This document shows positions 26,503-34,035 of a stretch of DNA of 64,000 nt, piece after piece; the first letter of the stretch is position 1, and each line of letters starts with the position of its first letter. A model generated the notes under the pieces. That model saw nothing but the letters and a program-made list of their open reading frames with translations, was not told where the DNA came from and searched no databases. Source of the stretch: Terriglobia bacterium. GTDB taxonomy: Bacteria; Acidobacteriota; Terriglobia; Bryobacterales; Bryobacteraceae. A program made the position numbers and the translations under genes. The stretch covers positions 109,200 through 173,199 of the forward strand of contig JAIQFE010000008.1 in assembly GCA_020073445.1 (NCBI GenBank), in the 5' to 3' direction.

Positions 26503-27346
26503 GCACAGCAGAGCGGGCTACGCGGAACGCAGCCCAAATCGCGTTGTGATCGGAGAAGGGAATCGGCTCCGTGCTTGAGCTCAGCGGTTCCATGCCGTTC
26601 ACGAACAACCAATCCAGATGCTGGCGCGCGATCGGCAGCGTGACCAGCTGATCCTCGAACGGCGTCTTGAATCCCAGTTGGGCCATCGCGCGGCGCACCG
26701 TCGACCGGTATCCGCCTCGCGGAAACGGCAGCGTGTGCTCGATCCAATAGAAGTCGTTGGTATTGAAATCTCCGCCGATGAGCCTCGGACCGGTGAGTTT
26801 GGCGGCCTCGTCCATTACTGGCTGGAGCTGCTTCAGCCGCTGATCCGGGTTGATGCGGGTATCCAGGTGAGCGTTCCAGATGCGCAGTTCGCCTGCCGGC
26901 ACGCGCAGTTTCACCGCCAATGCAAACCGGTGGCGCGTCTTGAAAAGCAGGTTGTAGGGCGTCAGCCACTCGACCTTCGATTCCTCAATCGGAAACTTGC
27001 TGACCACGGCTAGGCCGCGATCGTAGACGTTCTTTCCTTCAGGCGCGAAGGCGACTTGGTAGCCCAGCCGGTCGGCCAGGCGGCTGGCGATGCTGGGGCC
27101 TCCCTCAACGTGGGAGACTTCCTGAAGAAGAATAATATCGGCGTGGCTCACGCGCGGCGCGGCCTCGAAATCGTGCACCACCTTTTCGAAACTGGATTGG
27201 TGGTCCAGGTTGAGCGAGGCGATCGAGATCGTATCGGCGGGCGGCGCGCCGTCCAGGTTCGGAAGATTTGGGAGATTCGGCGGAGTAGCCGTAAGAACTA
27301 GAACCGCCAGCAACGTCAGGGAGCCGACGGGTAACCACAACTTCAT
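26474..27346 (-). CDS. Secreted endonuclease/exonuclease/phosphatase (EEP) family protein
   Basis: 290 residues. The N-terminal signal or anchor (LPVGSLTLLAVLVLTATPP) is followed by a short Asn/Leu/Pro repeat (PNLPNLPNL). The EEP fold is clear: IASLNLD (metal-site Asn), ILLQEV (catalytic Glu), WNAHLDTR (His), IGGDFNTND (Asp/Asn) and C-terminal PFSDHNAIWA (Asp-His). It could be a nuclease, phosphodiesterase or sphingomyelinase-like enzyme; sequence alone does not decide. Divergent from the cupin gene. Confidence 0.87.
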   Translation of the reverse strand: MKLWLPVGSLTLLAVLVLTATPPNLPNLPNLDGAPPADTISIASLNLDHQSSFEKVVHDFEAAPRVSHADIILLQEVSHVEGGPSIASRLADRLGYQVAFAPEGKNVYDRGLAVVSKFPIEESKVEWLTPYNLLFKTRHRFALAVKLRVPAGELRIWNAHLDTRINPDQRLKQLQPVMDEAAKLTGPRLIGGDFNTNDFYWIEHTLPFPRGGYRSTVRRAMAQLGFKTPFEDQLVTLPIARQHLDWLFVNGMEPLSSSTEPIPFSDHNAIWAAFRVARSAVPTDTVASRQ

Positions 27347-27417
27347 ACTCTAAAGTTACCAGATGCGCGAACTAACGTCCCGGGACACCTGCGCGGGCCG
27401 TTTGACAGAATGTATCG

Positions 27418-27729
27418 ATGAAGATCGTCAACATCGCTGACTTGGAAGCTACCGGAATCTATCACGAGTTCCTTCGCGTTCCCGCTTTGAGCCTGGGACT
27501 CTACAAGCATCCGGTCGGTACCAACGTGCCCCAGGATCCTCATGCCGAAGACGAGGTCTATTATGTTGTGTCCGGAAATGGAAAGATCGCCGTCAATGGC
27601 TCCGATTATTCCGTGTCAACTGGCGCAGTCGTCTACGTGCCCGCGAGGGTGCCACATCACTTCCACTCAGTGACGACCGACCTGCAGGTTTTGGTTTTCT
27701 TTTCACCTGCTGAGCATACGCTGGCCTAG
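27418..27729 (+). CDS. Cupin-domain protein
   Basis: 103 residues forming a single conserved beta-barrel. Cupin motif 1 is HPVGTNVPQDPHAEDEVYYVVSGNG (His, Glu ligands) and motif 2 is VYVPARVPHHFHSV (His). It is probably metal-binding, either a dioxygenase or a small sugar or ligand sensor; the substrate is not predictable. It starts at ATG 27418. Its stop codon overlaps the stop of the convergent hldE2-gmhB gene through the shared CTAG. Confidence 0.85.
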   Translation: MKIVNIADLEATGIYHEFLRVPALSLGLYKHPVGTNVPQDPHAEDEVYYVVSGNGKIAVNGSDYSVSTGAVVYVPARVPHHFHSVTTDLQVLVFFSPAEHTLA

Positions 27730-28733
27730 CCTTTGGCCAGCAATGAAAGAATTTGCTCTGCCGCGGCCCCAAATGCGGCTTCGCCCACCCGCACCGTCTG
27801 GCACCCGGCATCCGCTCCCGCCTGCATGTCCTCCTCGGAATCGCCGATCAGGACGGTGTGCTCCGGTTTAGCCCCGAAATCCCGCATCGCTCGCGTGATC
27901 ATTCCGGTTGCCGGCTTCCGGCACGAGCATTGCTCCCCCAGCGAATGCGGGCAGAAGTAAATCTTCGAAATCCGGACACCGCGCGCGCCCAGCTCGCGTA
28001 GCAGGCGCTGGTTCACCGCGATGAAATCCTGAACCTTGTAATAGCCCAGACCGATGCCTTGTTGATTGGTCACGATCGCCAGCCGCAGCCCGGCTGCCTG
28101 AAGCTTCAGCAGCCCGTCGATCACACCCGGCAGGATCTCGACTTTGGCCGGATCATGCAGGAAAGGCACGTTGCGGATCAGCGTCCCGTCGCGATCGAGC
28201 AGGACTAATCCGCCAAAGCTTGGCGCCGCGGCGACTTCGGGCACCGCATGTGCGGTCAAAAGTTCGATCCGTTGGATGAGCTTCGAACTACTGGTATCGA
28301 AGCCCGACTTAACCACCTCAACCTTCCCGCCGTATGCTCGTACCGCCTCGCCCGAACGGAGCGAATCTTCGGCGTAATCCCCGCCCTTGATGTACAGATC
28401 CGGCTTCCAGCGGAGCAACAGCGAAAGCGGGCGGTCTTCCTCCATCAGCGTGACTGCGTCGACGGCCGCCAAGCCCGCCACGACATACATCCGCTCGCGC
28501 TCCGGGACAATCGGCCGCAGCGGGTTCTTGTATCGGGAGACCGACGCGTCCGAGTTGACGGCAACAATCAGGCGGTCGCACAGTTCACGCGCTTTTCCCA
28601 AATACTCGACATGTCCCGCGTGCAGGAGGTCGAAACTGCCACAGGTGAAACCGATCCGCCGGCCGGCGGCTTTCTCGGCCACGACCCACTGGTTCATCTG
28701 TTCCAATGACAGGATTTTTTCGACGGGATCCAT
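27726..28733 (-). CDS. Fusion: heptose-1-phosphate adenylyltransferase (HldE2/RfaE2) + heptose bisphosphatase (GmhB)
   Basis: 335 residues from ATG 28733. Residues about 10-160 are a nucleotidyltransferase of the RfaE2 type (GFTCGSFDLLHAGHVEYLGKA with the HxGH-like LHAGH, then RWKPDLYIKGGDY). Residues about 175-330 are a HAD phosphatase of the GmhB histidinol-phosphatase-like family (LLDRDGTLIRNVPFLHDP, IVTNQQGIG, a Cys/His zinc cluster CPHSLGEQCSCRKPATGM, IGDSEEDMQAG). Together they perform the last two steps to ADP-D-glycero-beta-D-manno-heptose for the LPS inner core. The HldE1 kinase that normally precedes RfaE2 in one protein is encoded divergently 43 bases away. Confidence 0.9.
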   Translation of the reverse strand: MDPVEKILSLEQMNQWVVAEKAAGRRIGFTCGSFDLLHAGHVEYLGKARELCDRLIVAVNSDASVSRYKNPLRPIVPERERMYVVAGLAAVDAVTLMEEDRPLSLLLRWKPDLYIKGGDYAEDSLRSGEAVRAYGGKVEVVKSGFDTSSSKLIQRIELLTAHAVPEVAAAPSFGGLVLLDRDGTLIRNVPFLHDPAKVEILPGVIDGLLKLQAAGLRLAIVTNQQGIGLGYYKVQDFIAVNQRLLRELGARGVRISKIYFCPHSLGEQCSCRKPATGMITRAMRDFGAKPEHTVLIGDSEEDMQAGADAGCQTVRVGEAAFGAAAEQILSLLAKG

Positions 28734-28776
28734 CGTTTGTTTAGGGAAAAGACTCTCTATGTTAGAGTAAGCCCTC

Positions 28777-29751
28777 GTGGGGCTTCCCGAAATTCTCAAA
28801 CTGTTCCCTGGACAGCGGATTCTGGTCCTGGGCGACGTAATTCTCGACTGGTATTGGTGGGGACAGGCGTCCCGTTTGTCGCCCGAAGCGCCGGTACCGG
28901 TGGTCCGCAAGCAGCGCACCACGCTCCAGCCGGGCGGGGCGGGGAACACTGCTGCGAATCTGGCGGCCCTGGGCGCGCGCGTGAGTCTGTTTGGCGTCAC
29001 GGGTCAGGATTCCCACGCCGATGAGCTGAAGGCCGCGCTGAAGGCCCACGGCGTCGAAACAAGCGGCCTGATCGCCGACGCCGGCCGTCCGACCACCACC
29101 AAGACCCGCGTAATCGCCGCCCACCAGCAAGTAGTTCGCGTAGACGAGGAAGCTACCGGACCAATTTCTGAGGCCATCGTCACCGATGTCCTAAAAGCCG
29201 TCTGGAACGACCTCGTCAACGCAGGGGCGATCGTGATCTCCGACTACGCGAAAGGCTTTCTCACGCCCCCTCTTCTCGATGCCGTGATCGGCGAGGCTCG
29301 GCGTGCCGGCAAACGCGTGTTTGCCGATCCCAAGGGCGCCGACGCGGCGCGCTATCGGGGAGTGTTCCTGTTGAAGCCCAATCGTCTGGAACTGGGATTG
29401 TTGACCGGACTCCCGACCGATACCCACGCCGAGATTCTTGCCGCCGGAAGCCGTCTGGCCGCGAGCATGCCGGGTACGCACATCCTGGTCACGGAAGGCT
29501 CGGAGGGCATGACGCTCTTCGCCGATTCCCAGCCTCCCGAGCACCTCGCACCCGCGCCGCGCCAGGTGTTCGATGTCACCGGAGCGGGCGATACAGTGCT
29601 GGCCGTGATCGCCATGGCGGTCACCGCGGGTGCTTCCTGGACGGAAGCAATGCGGCTTGCTTCCGAAGCCGCGGGCATTGCGATCGGTCAGATGGGCAGC
29701 GTGGCTGTCGGTCTGGAATCTTTGAGATTCTTGGACGACCAACGCGACTAA
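28777..29751 (+). CDS. D-glycero-beta-D-manno-heptose-7-phosphate kinase (HldE1/RfaE1)
   Basis: 324 residues from GTG 28777. PfkB-family kinase with the RfaE1 signature at its start (ILVLGDVILDWYWWGQASRLSPEAPVPVV), QPGGAGNTAANLAALGA for substrate binding and C-terminal TGAGDTVLAVIA with the catalytic Asp. It phosphorylates heptose-7-phosphate at C1. Together with the divergent hldE2-gmhB fusion it completes the pathway except GmhA, which was not seen in the window. The ribosome-binding site is weak. The BON-domain gene follows after six bases. Confidence 0.9.
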   Translation: MGLPEILKLFPGQRILVLGDVILDWYWWGQASRLSPEAPVPVVRKQRTTLQPGGAGNTAANLAALGARVSLFGVTGQDSHADELKAALKAHGVETSGLIADAGRPTTTKTRVIAAHQQVVRVDEEATGPISEAIVTDVLKAVWNDLVNAGAIVISDYAKGFLTPPLLDAVIGEARRAGKRVFADPKGADAARYRGVFLLKPNRLELGLLTGLPTDTHAEILAAGSRLAASMPGTHILVTEGSEGMTLFADSQPPEHLAPAPRQVFDVTGAGDTVLAVIAMAVTAGASWTEAMRLASEAAGIAIGQMGSVAVGLESLRFLDDQRD

Positions 29752-29757
29752 TCCCAT

Positions 29758-30132
29758 GTGTTGAGAATCATTCTGCTGCTGATGCTCGTGTTGCCGGGCA
29801 TTCGCGCACAAACGAAAACCAAAGCGCCCCCGCCCCAGGGCACAACGGCTCCTCAAGACATCCAAATTGAATCGGACATCCGCACGCGCCTGGCCAAATC
29901 CGTGATCGGCAAGGATGGATTCACCGTGCGTGTGCAAGGCGGCGTGGCCTACTGGGATGGAACCACAAACGTGGTCCAGCACAAAGGTGCGGCCACGCGC
30001 ATGGCCAAATCAGCCGGCGCGAAGAAAGTCGTGAACAACATCAAGATCGGCGACGATGCCAGGCAGAAGGCCGCTGGGAACCTCGAACAGGGCCGCCGCC
30101 GGGCACAGGTAAAGCGCAGCGATCCCCGCTAA
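29758..30132 (+). CDS. Secreted BON-domain protein
   Basis: 124 residues from GTG 29758. A signal peptide (LRIILLLMLVLPGIRAQ) is followed by a BON domain (DIQIESDIRTRLAKSVIGKDGFTVRVQGGVAYWDGTTN, then KVVNNIKI), a small fold found in OsmY and secretins that contacts membranes or lipids. The tail is basic (EQGRRRAQVKRSD). It is six bases downstream of the heptose kinase and probably co-transcribed with it. Confidence 0.8.
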   Translation: MLRIILLLMLVLPGIRAQTKTKAPPPQGTTAPQDIQIESDIRTRLAKSVIGKDGFTVRVQGGVAYWDGTTNVVQHKGAATRMAKSAGAKKVVNNIKIGDDARQKAAGNLEQGRRRAQVKRSDPR

Positions 30133-30164
30133 ACCATCTTCGGGATTTCAATGTGAAACGCCCG
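30129..30164 (-). pseudogene. Remnant of a paralogue of the 31150-31671 gene (3' tail only)
   Basis: The minus strand reads RAFHIEIPKMV-stop. The gene at 31150-31671 ends DPAFHIEIPKTAV... The shared eight residues differ at DNA level at only three positions (30138-30161 vs 31186-31209), all synonymous. Upstream of the tail the frame runs into the GTGCGAA repeats and hairpin, so the rest of the copy is gone. Confidence 0.5.
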
Positions 30165-30174
30165 GGAGGGCGGG

Positions 30175-30229
30175 GTGCGAAGTGCGAAAAGGGGTGCGAA
30201 GGTGCGAAGGGGACGGACGAGACCGTCCC
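30175..30229. repeat. Left RAYT flank: four GTGCGAA repeats and a REP-like hairpin
   Basis: GTGCGAA occurs at 30175-30181, 30182-30188, 30194-30200 and 30202-30208. Next comes GGGACGG-ACGAGA-CCGTCCC (30210-30229), a perfect seven-base stem. Its reverse complement, including the loop, is found on the other side of the RAYT gene (31014-31035). Confidence 0.8.
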
Positions 30230-30271
30230 GAACTGCTGAGAAAGTTCTTAGCGAATCTGTACTAACTCGGT

Positions 30272-30997
30272 ATGCCTCGGGAAGCTCGGGTCGTAGCCGT
30301 CGGCCTGCCACACCATATAACCCAACGCGGGAATGCGCGGCAGGATGTCTTCATCACAGACTCCCTGCGCCGAGCCTACCTCCGACTGCTTTCCCAATAC
30401 TCCATTACCCACCGATTGCGAGTGCTGGGGTACTGTTTGATGACCAATCACGTGCACATTGTGGCGATCCCGGAGACGGACTCCTCGATGGCGAACACGT
30501 TTCGGCACGCGCACGGGCGATTCTCCCAATACTGGAACACGGAACAGAAGCGCAGCGGACACTTATGGCAGAATCGCTATTACTCCTGTGCGGTTGAGGA
30601 GGCGGCCGTGGGACGGGTGATCGCCTATGTGGAGAAAAACCCGGTGCGCGCCGGCATGGTGAAATATGCCGAGGATTTTGAATGGTCGAGCGCGCGAGCT
30701 CATCTGGGCCATGTGACCGACGGACCGACTCAGCCGCGGAATCTGGATGACGAGTGGTGGCAAGTCCGTTGGACGGCACCGGAATGGAAAGAGACGCTGC
30801 TGAACCTGTCGGATCAGGAACACGAGTCGCGGGCGATCCGCGAAGCGACCTACACGGGTCGTCCGCTCGGTTCGCAGGCGTTCGTAGCTGACTTGGGAGA
30901 GAAACTTGGCCGGGAATTGGGAACTCGCCCGGGTGGTCGGCCAAAAAGGGACTTGGATCGGGCTGCGAATCAGCTGGCGCTGTGGGCGATTCGGTAA
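30272..30997 (+). CDS. REP-associated tyrosine transposase (RAYT, IS200-like Y1 domain)
   Basis: 241 residues. Y1-transposase core: PHHITQRGNARQDVF at the N-terminus, the HUH metal motif NHVHIVAIP, and the catalytic Tyr region RVIAYVEKNPVRAGMV. The GHLWQNRYYS segment is RAYT-typical. The domestic C-terminal extension is longer than in IS200 transposases. RAYTs cut single-stranded DNA at REP hairpins and are thought to spread them. Here the gene is bracketed by mirror-image REP-like hairpins (30210-30229 and 31014-31035). All core motifs are present, so it is probably active or recently active. Confidence 0.92.
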   Translation: MPREARVVAVGLPHHITQRGNARQDVFITDSLRRAYLRLLSQYSITHRLRVLGYCLMTNHVHIVAIPETDSSMANTFRHAHGRFSQYWNTEQKRSGHLWQNRYYSCAVEEAAVGRVIAYVEKNPVRAGMVKYAEDFEWSSARAHLGHVTDGPTQPRNLDDEWWQVRWTAPEWKETLLNLSDQEHESRAIREATYTGRPLGSQAFVADLGEKLGRELGTRPGGRPKRDLDRAANQLALWAIR

Positions 30998-31013
30998 TAA
31001 CAGCAGAAAGGGC

Positions 31014-31074
31014 GGGGACGGTCTCGTCCGTCCCCGTCTCACCCTCCGTCTCACCTCTTACAGTCCCGTCTCAC
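31014..31074. repeat. Right RAYT flank: REP-like hairpin and three GTCTCAC repeats
   Basis: GGGGACGG-TCTCGT-CCGTCCCC (31014-31035) is a perfect eight-base stem and the inverted copy of the left hairpin. It is followed by GTCTCAC at 31036-31042, 31048-31054 and 31068-31074. The rest of the gap up to 31149 holds nothing recognisable. Confidence 0.8.
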
Positions 31075-31149
31075 AAGAAGCAGCGCAAAGAGTGTCGAGA
31101 GGAATCTCGACACGGCACGCATGAGTGCGTGCGCCACCTGGCGCGAACT

Positions 31150-31671
31150 TTAGTTTGTTGCGTCGGCACTCCCGCCGACGGCCGTTTTCGGGATCTCGAT
31201 GTGAAACGCCGGATCCCTAGGAGGCTGAATCAGCTTCGACACAGCCTTGTTCCCGAGCACCGCCGCGACGAACGCCGCGTGCTTCGCGACTGGAATCGAG
31301 CTGGGCGCCACGTCGAACGTGTAATGTGTATCGCTCATGTGCATCGAGATATGTTCCGGGCCGATCTCCAGAATCTTGTCTGTCATAAGCTGAATCACGG
31401 CATCGCGCGGCTGGTCTTGGTTCGCCTCGAAAACCTCCACCACGCGATCGCCCGCGACGCAATACAACGCCTCGTTGTAAGCTGCGCCCTTCGAAACGCA
31501 GTTCTCGTACATCACCCGCGCCTGATCAGCCGGCGTCCGATGCGCGCTGGTCACTGTGGCCGCGGCAAGCCCGGCCACCTTCAGGATGTCCTTCAGAATC
31601 CCGGCCGCCGGATCGGGCAGCTGAACTCCCTCAAGAACTGGCTCATCTGGTAACGATTGTGTCGATCTCAT
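31150..31671 (-). CDS. M15-peptidase-like protein (D-Ala-D-Ala carboxypeptidase fold), tentative
   Basis: 173 residues with no signal peptide. VTSAHRTPADQARVMYENCV resembles the 'vTSgyRtpexqa' motif of M15 peptidases. HISMHMSDTHYTFDVAP resembles their zinc motif SxHxxGxAxD, but the spacing is altered and the small Gly is missing, so activity is doubtful. An alternative is a non-enzymatic relative that binds peptidoglycan. The tail FHIEIPKTAVGGSADATN is shared with the fragment at 30129-30164. It begins about 145 bases from rpoN, divergently. Confidence 0.45.
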   Translation of the reverse strand: MRSTQSLPDEPVLEGVQLPDPAAGILKDILKVAGLAAATVTSAHRTPADQARVMYENCVSKGAAYNEALYCVAGDRVVEVFEANQDQPRDAVIQLMTDKILEIGPEHISMHMSDTHYTFDVAPSSIPVAKHAAFVAAVLGNKAVSKLIQPPRDPAFHIEIPKTAVGGSADATN

Positions 31672-31816
31672 ACTCCATCCACTGGGGATTGTCTATGACG
31701 CTGCCATCCACGGCCGCCCGAGTGGATTCGTATGTCGTTGAAGCTAAAAGATCTTTCCCTATTTGGAAGTTCGTGTGCCGCGATTTCGACGCCCAGTGAT
31801 AAACTCAAGGTGAGTT

Positions 31817-33436
31817 ATGAGTTCACTCTCCCCCAGACTGCAAGTAAGGGTCCAGCAGAAGCAGATCCTTACCCCCGGCCTGGTCCAGATGGTCAGCCTG
31901 TTGCAACTGAACCGTCTGGAGCTGAAGGACATGATTCAGGCGGAGATTTCGCAGAATCCGGTCCTCGAAGAATCGGGGGATGGTGGCGAGGAACTGACGC
32001 CCGAAGAATTGCAGCCGTTGCTCGAAGCTGAGCGCGTGGCCGATCCCGCCGACCAGTCGATCCTGGATGTGACCTCCGGCCCCGTGGAAGTGGACGCGTC
32101 CGATGGTGCATACACCACCGAGGGTGTCGACTCGGCAAACCTCCCTGCTGTCGAATACGTGGAGACCGAGGCTCCAGCAGGTCCAGCCATCGACGCCACG
32201 GCTCCCACTACCGCCCCGGAAACCCCTGAGGCGCCGGCGCAAGCCGATCCATTCGACGAGATCGACTTCGGCTCCTATTTCGACGATTATCTCGATCCCG
32301 GATACAAGAGCCCTGCTTCTGAAAACGTCGAAAAGCCCTCTTTCGAGACCTTTCTTTCCTCGCCCGTCACCCTTTCCGATCATCTCCATTCGCAACTGGC
32401 CTTGATCGCTCTCAGCGAAGAAGTCCGGGACGCCGCGGATGGCGTGGTCGGCAACCTGGACGAAAACGGCTATCTGCTGTCGAGCCCCGAAGAAATGGCG
32501 GCTGAGGGCGGTCATAAGCTCGAGGACGTGAAGGAAGCGATTCACGTGGTGCAGACCCTCGATCCGGCGGGCGTGGCCGCATCGGACCTGCGCGAGTGCC
32601 TGCTGCTGCAACTCGAAAGCCGTGGCGCCAAGGACGGCGTGGCCTGGCAAATCGTCCACGATCACCTGAAGCTGGTGGAGACCCGGCAGCCCAAGGAACT
32701 AGTCCGCCTGCTGCGGCGCCCGATGGAGCACATCCAGGTCGCGATGGACGTGATCAAGCACCTGGACCCAAGGCCCGGCCTGCGTTATTCCGGACCCGGC
32801 GCGCGCCAGGTGGAACCGGACGTCTACATCTCCAAGGACGGCGAGGATTATCTCATCCAGGTCAGCGACGACGACGTCCCGCAGCTGCGCCTGAATCCGC
32901 AGTATCGCCGCATGCTCGATCGCGAGCAGGAACCTAACCGCGAGGTTCGCAGCTACATCAAGGAGCGCTATGCCTCCGCGATCCAGCTGATGAAGAATAT
33001 CGAGCAGCGCAAGCAGACCATCCTGAAAGTCTGTCAGTCCGTGGTGCGCCGCCAGTTGGACTTTCTGGAATACGGAATCGATCAGCTGAAGCCCATGATG
33101 ATCAAGGAAATCGCCGAGGAGATTGGCGTCCATCCTTCCACCGTGAGCCGCGCCGTTTCGAACAAATACGCGCACACTCCGCAAGGCGTCTTCGAGCTGC
33201 GCTACTTTTTCTCCGAGGCCGTGCAGGGTCCCGGCGGCGGCGCCACCCCGCTGCTGATTCTGAAACGTAGGGTCAAGAAGATGATTGAGGAGGAAGATCC
33301 CATGCATCCGCTGACCGACGAGCAGATCACCGAACGTCTGCAGGGAGAGGGAATCGAGGTCACTCGCCGAACGGTTGCCAAGTACCGCGAGGACATGCGT
33401 ATCCCGTCCACGCACCAGCGTCGGGTTCGGTCCTAG
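31817..33436 (+). CDS. rpoN: RNA polymerase sigma-54 factor RpoN
   Basis: 539 residues. Region I is Gln/Leu-rich (LQVRVQQKQILTPGLVQMVSLLQLNRLELKDMI, EISQNPVLEE). Region II is a long acidic linker (about 40-160) rich in Glu, Asp, Pro and Ala. The core-binding domain has DHLHSQLAL and VQTLDPAGVAASDLRECLLLQL. The HTH has IAEEIGVHPSTVSRAVSNKY, and the C-terminal RpoN box reads TRRTVAKYRE. It directs transcription from -24/-12 promoters with AAA+ activators; no activator gene is in the window. AAGGTG precedes the ATG by five bases. It heads an operon with hpf and rapZ. Confidence 0.96.
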   Translation: MSSLSPRLQVRVQQKQILTPGLVQMVSLLQLNRLELKDMIQAEISQNPVLEESGDGGEELTPEELQPLLEAERVADPADQSILDVTSGPVEVDASDGAYTTEGVDSANLPAVEYVETEAPAGPAIDATAPTTAPETPEAPAQADPFDEIDFGSYFDDYLDPGYKSPASENVEKPSFETFLSSPVTLSDHLHSQLALIALSEEVRDAADGVVGNLDENGYLLSSPEEMAAEGGHKLEDVKEAIHVVQTLDPAGVAASDLRECLLLQLESRGAKDGVAWQIVHDHLKLVETRQPKELVRLLRRPMEHIQVAMDVIKHLDPRPGLRYSGPGARQVEPDVYISKDGEDYLIQVSDDDVPQLRLNPQYRRMLDREQEPNREVRSYIKERYASAIQLMKNIEQRKQTILKVCQSVVRRQLDFLEYGIDQLKPMMIKEIAEEIGVHPSTVSRAVSNKYAHTPQGVFELRYFFSEAVQGPGGGATPLLILKRRVKKMIEEEDPMHPLTDEQITERLQGEGIEVTRRTVAKYREDMRIPSTHQRRVRS

Positions 33437-33451
33437 GGGAGCTCTAAGCCT

Positions 33452-34018
33452 ATGAAAGCCACTTACAAGGGAATGCCCCATGCTTTGCCGACCAGGCTCC
33501 AGCAGAAGCTGGATGGCAAGTTCGCTAAGATTGCCAAGCTGCTGGACGGGCGGGGCGAGCGCGAAGCCCGCGTGATCGTGACCCAGGAGCGGCGTATGTG
33601 CTGCGCCGAAGTCACCGTGCAGTTTTACGATCATAAACTGGTAGGCCAAGGCACGGACGCTGACTTGTTCAATGCGCTCTGGCTCGCGCTGGAGAAGCTG
33701 GACAGCCAAGCCGTGAAGCATCGCGCCAAGTGGCGCGCGACGCATCGCCGCCAGGACGAAGGAGTGCGGCGCTCCACTCAAGCCGAAGCCCCGGCTGCAG
33801 CCCCTGCGCGCCCCTCCCGTCAGGCCCGGGAAGAGGCAACCGCGAAGCGTATTTTCCGTGTGAATGGCGATGGGCGGCATAAGCCCATGACCCTCGATGA
33901 GGCGATGCTCGAAATGGACAAGAATCGCGATTATCTTGTGTATCGCGATGCGGAAGGTCAGGGCCTGTCCGTCCTGGTGCGGCGTCGAGACGGCCACTTC
34001 GACCTGATCGAATCCTGA
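33452..34018 (+). CDS. hpf: Ribosome hibernation promoting factor, long form
   Basis: 188 residues. The N-terminal HPF/YfiA domain (about 1-100; KATYKGMPHALPTRLQQKLDGKFAKI, then CCAEVTVQFYDHKLVGQGTDADLFNAL) is joined by a Pro/Ala-rich linker to the C-terminal dimerisation domain (about 128-188; KRIFRVNGDGRHKPMTLDEAMLEMDKNRDYLVYRD). Long HPF pairs 70S ribosomes into inactive 100S dimers. A GGGGAG site precedes the ATG. It lies 15 bases after rpoN, as in many bacteria. Confidence 0.93.
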   Translation: MKATYKGMPHALPTRLQQKLDGKFAKIAKLLDGRGEREARVIVTQERRMCCAEVTVQFYDHKLVGQGTDADLFNALWLALEKLDSQAVKHRAKWRATHRRQDEGVRRSTQAEAPAAAPARPSRQAREEATAKRIFRVNGDGRHKPMTLDEAMLEMDKNRDYLVYRDAEGQGLSVLVRRRDGHFDLIES

Positions 34019-34035
34019 ACATCGAATCATCGACC

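Noticed and set aside
30175..31074. Direct heptamer repeats considered as a CRISPR array.
   Set aside because: Repeats are seven bases with irregular short gaps and no cas genes.
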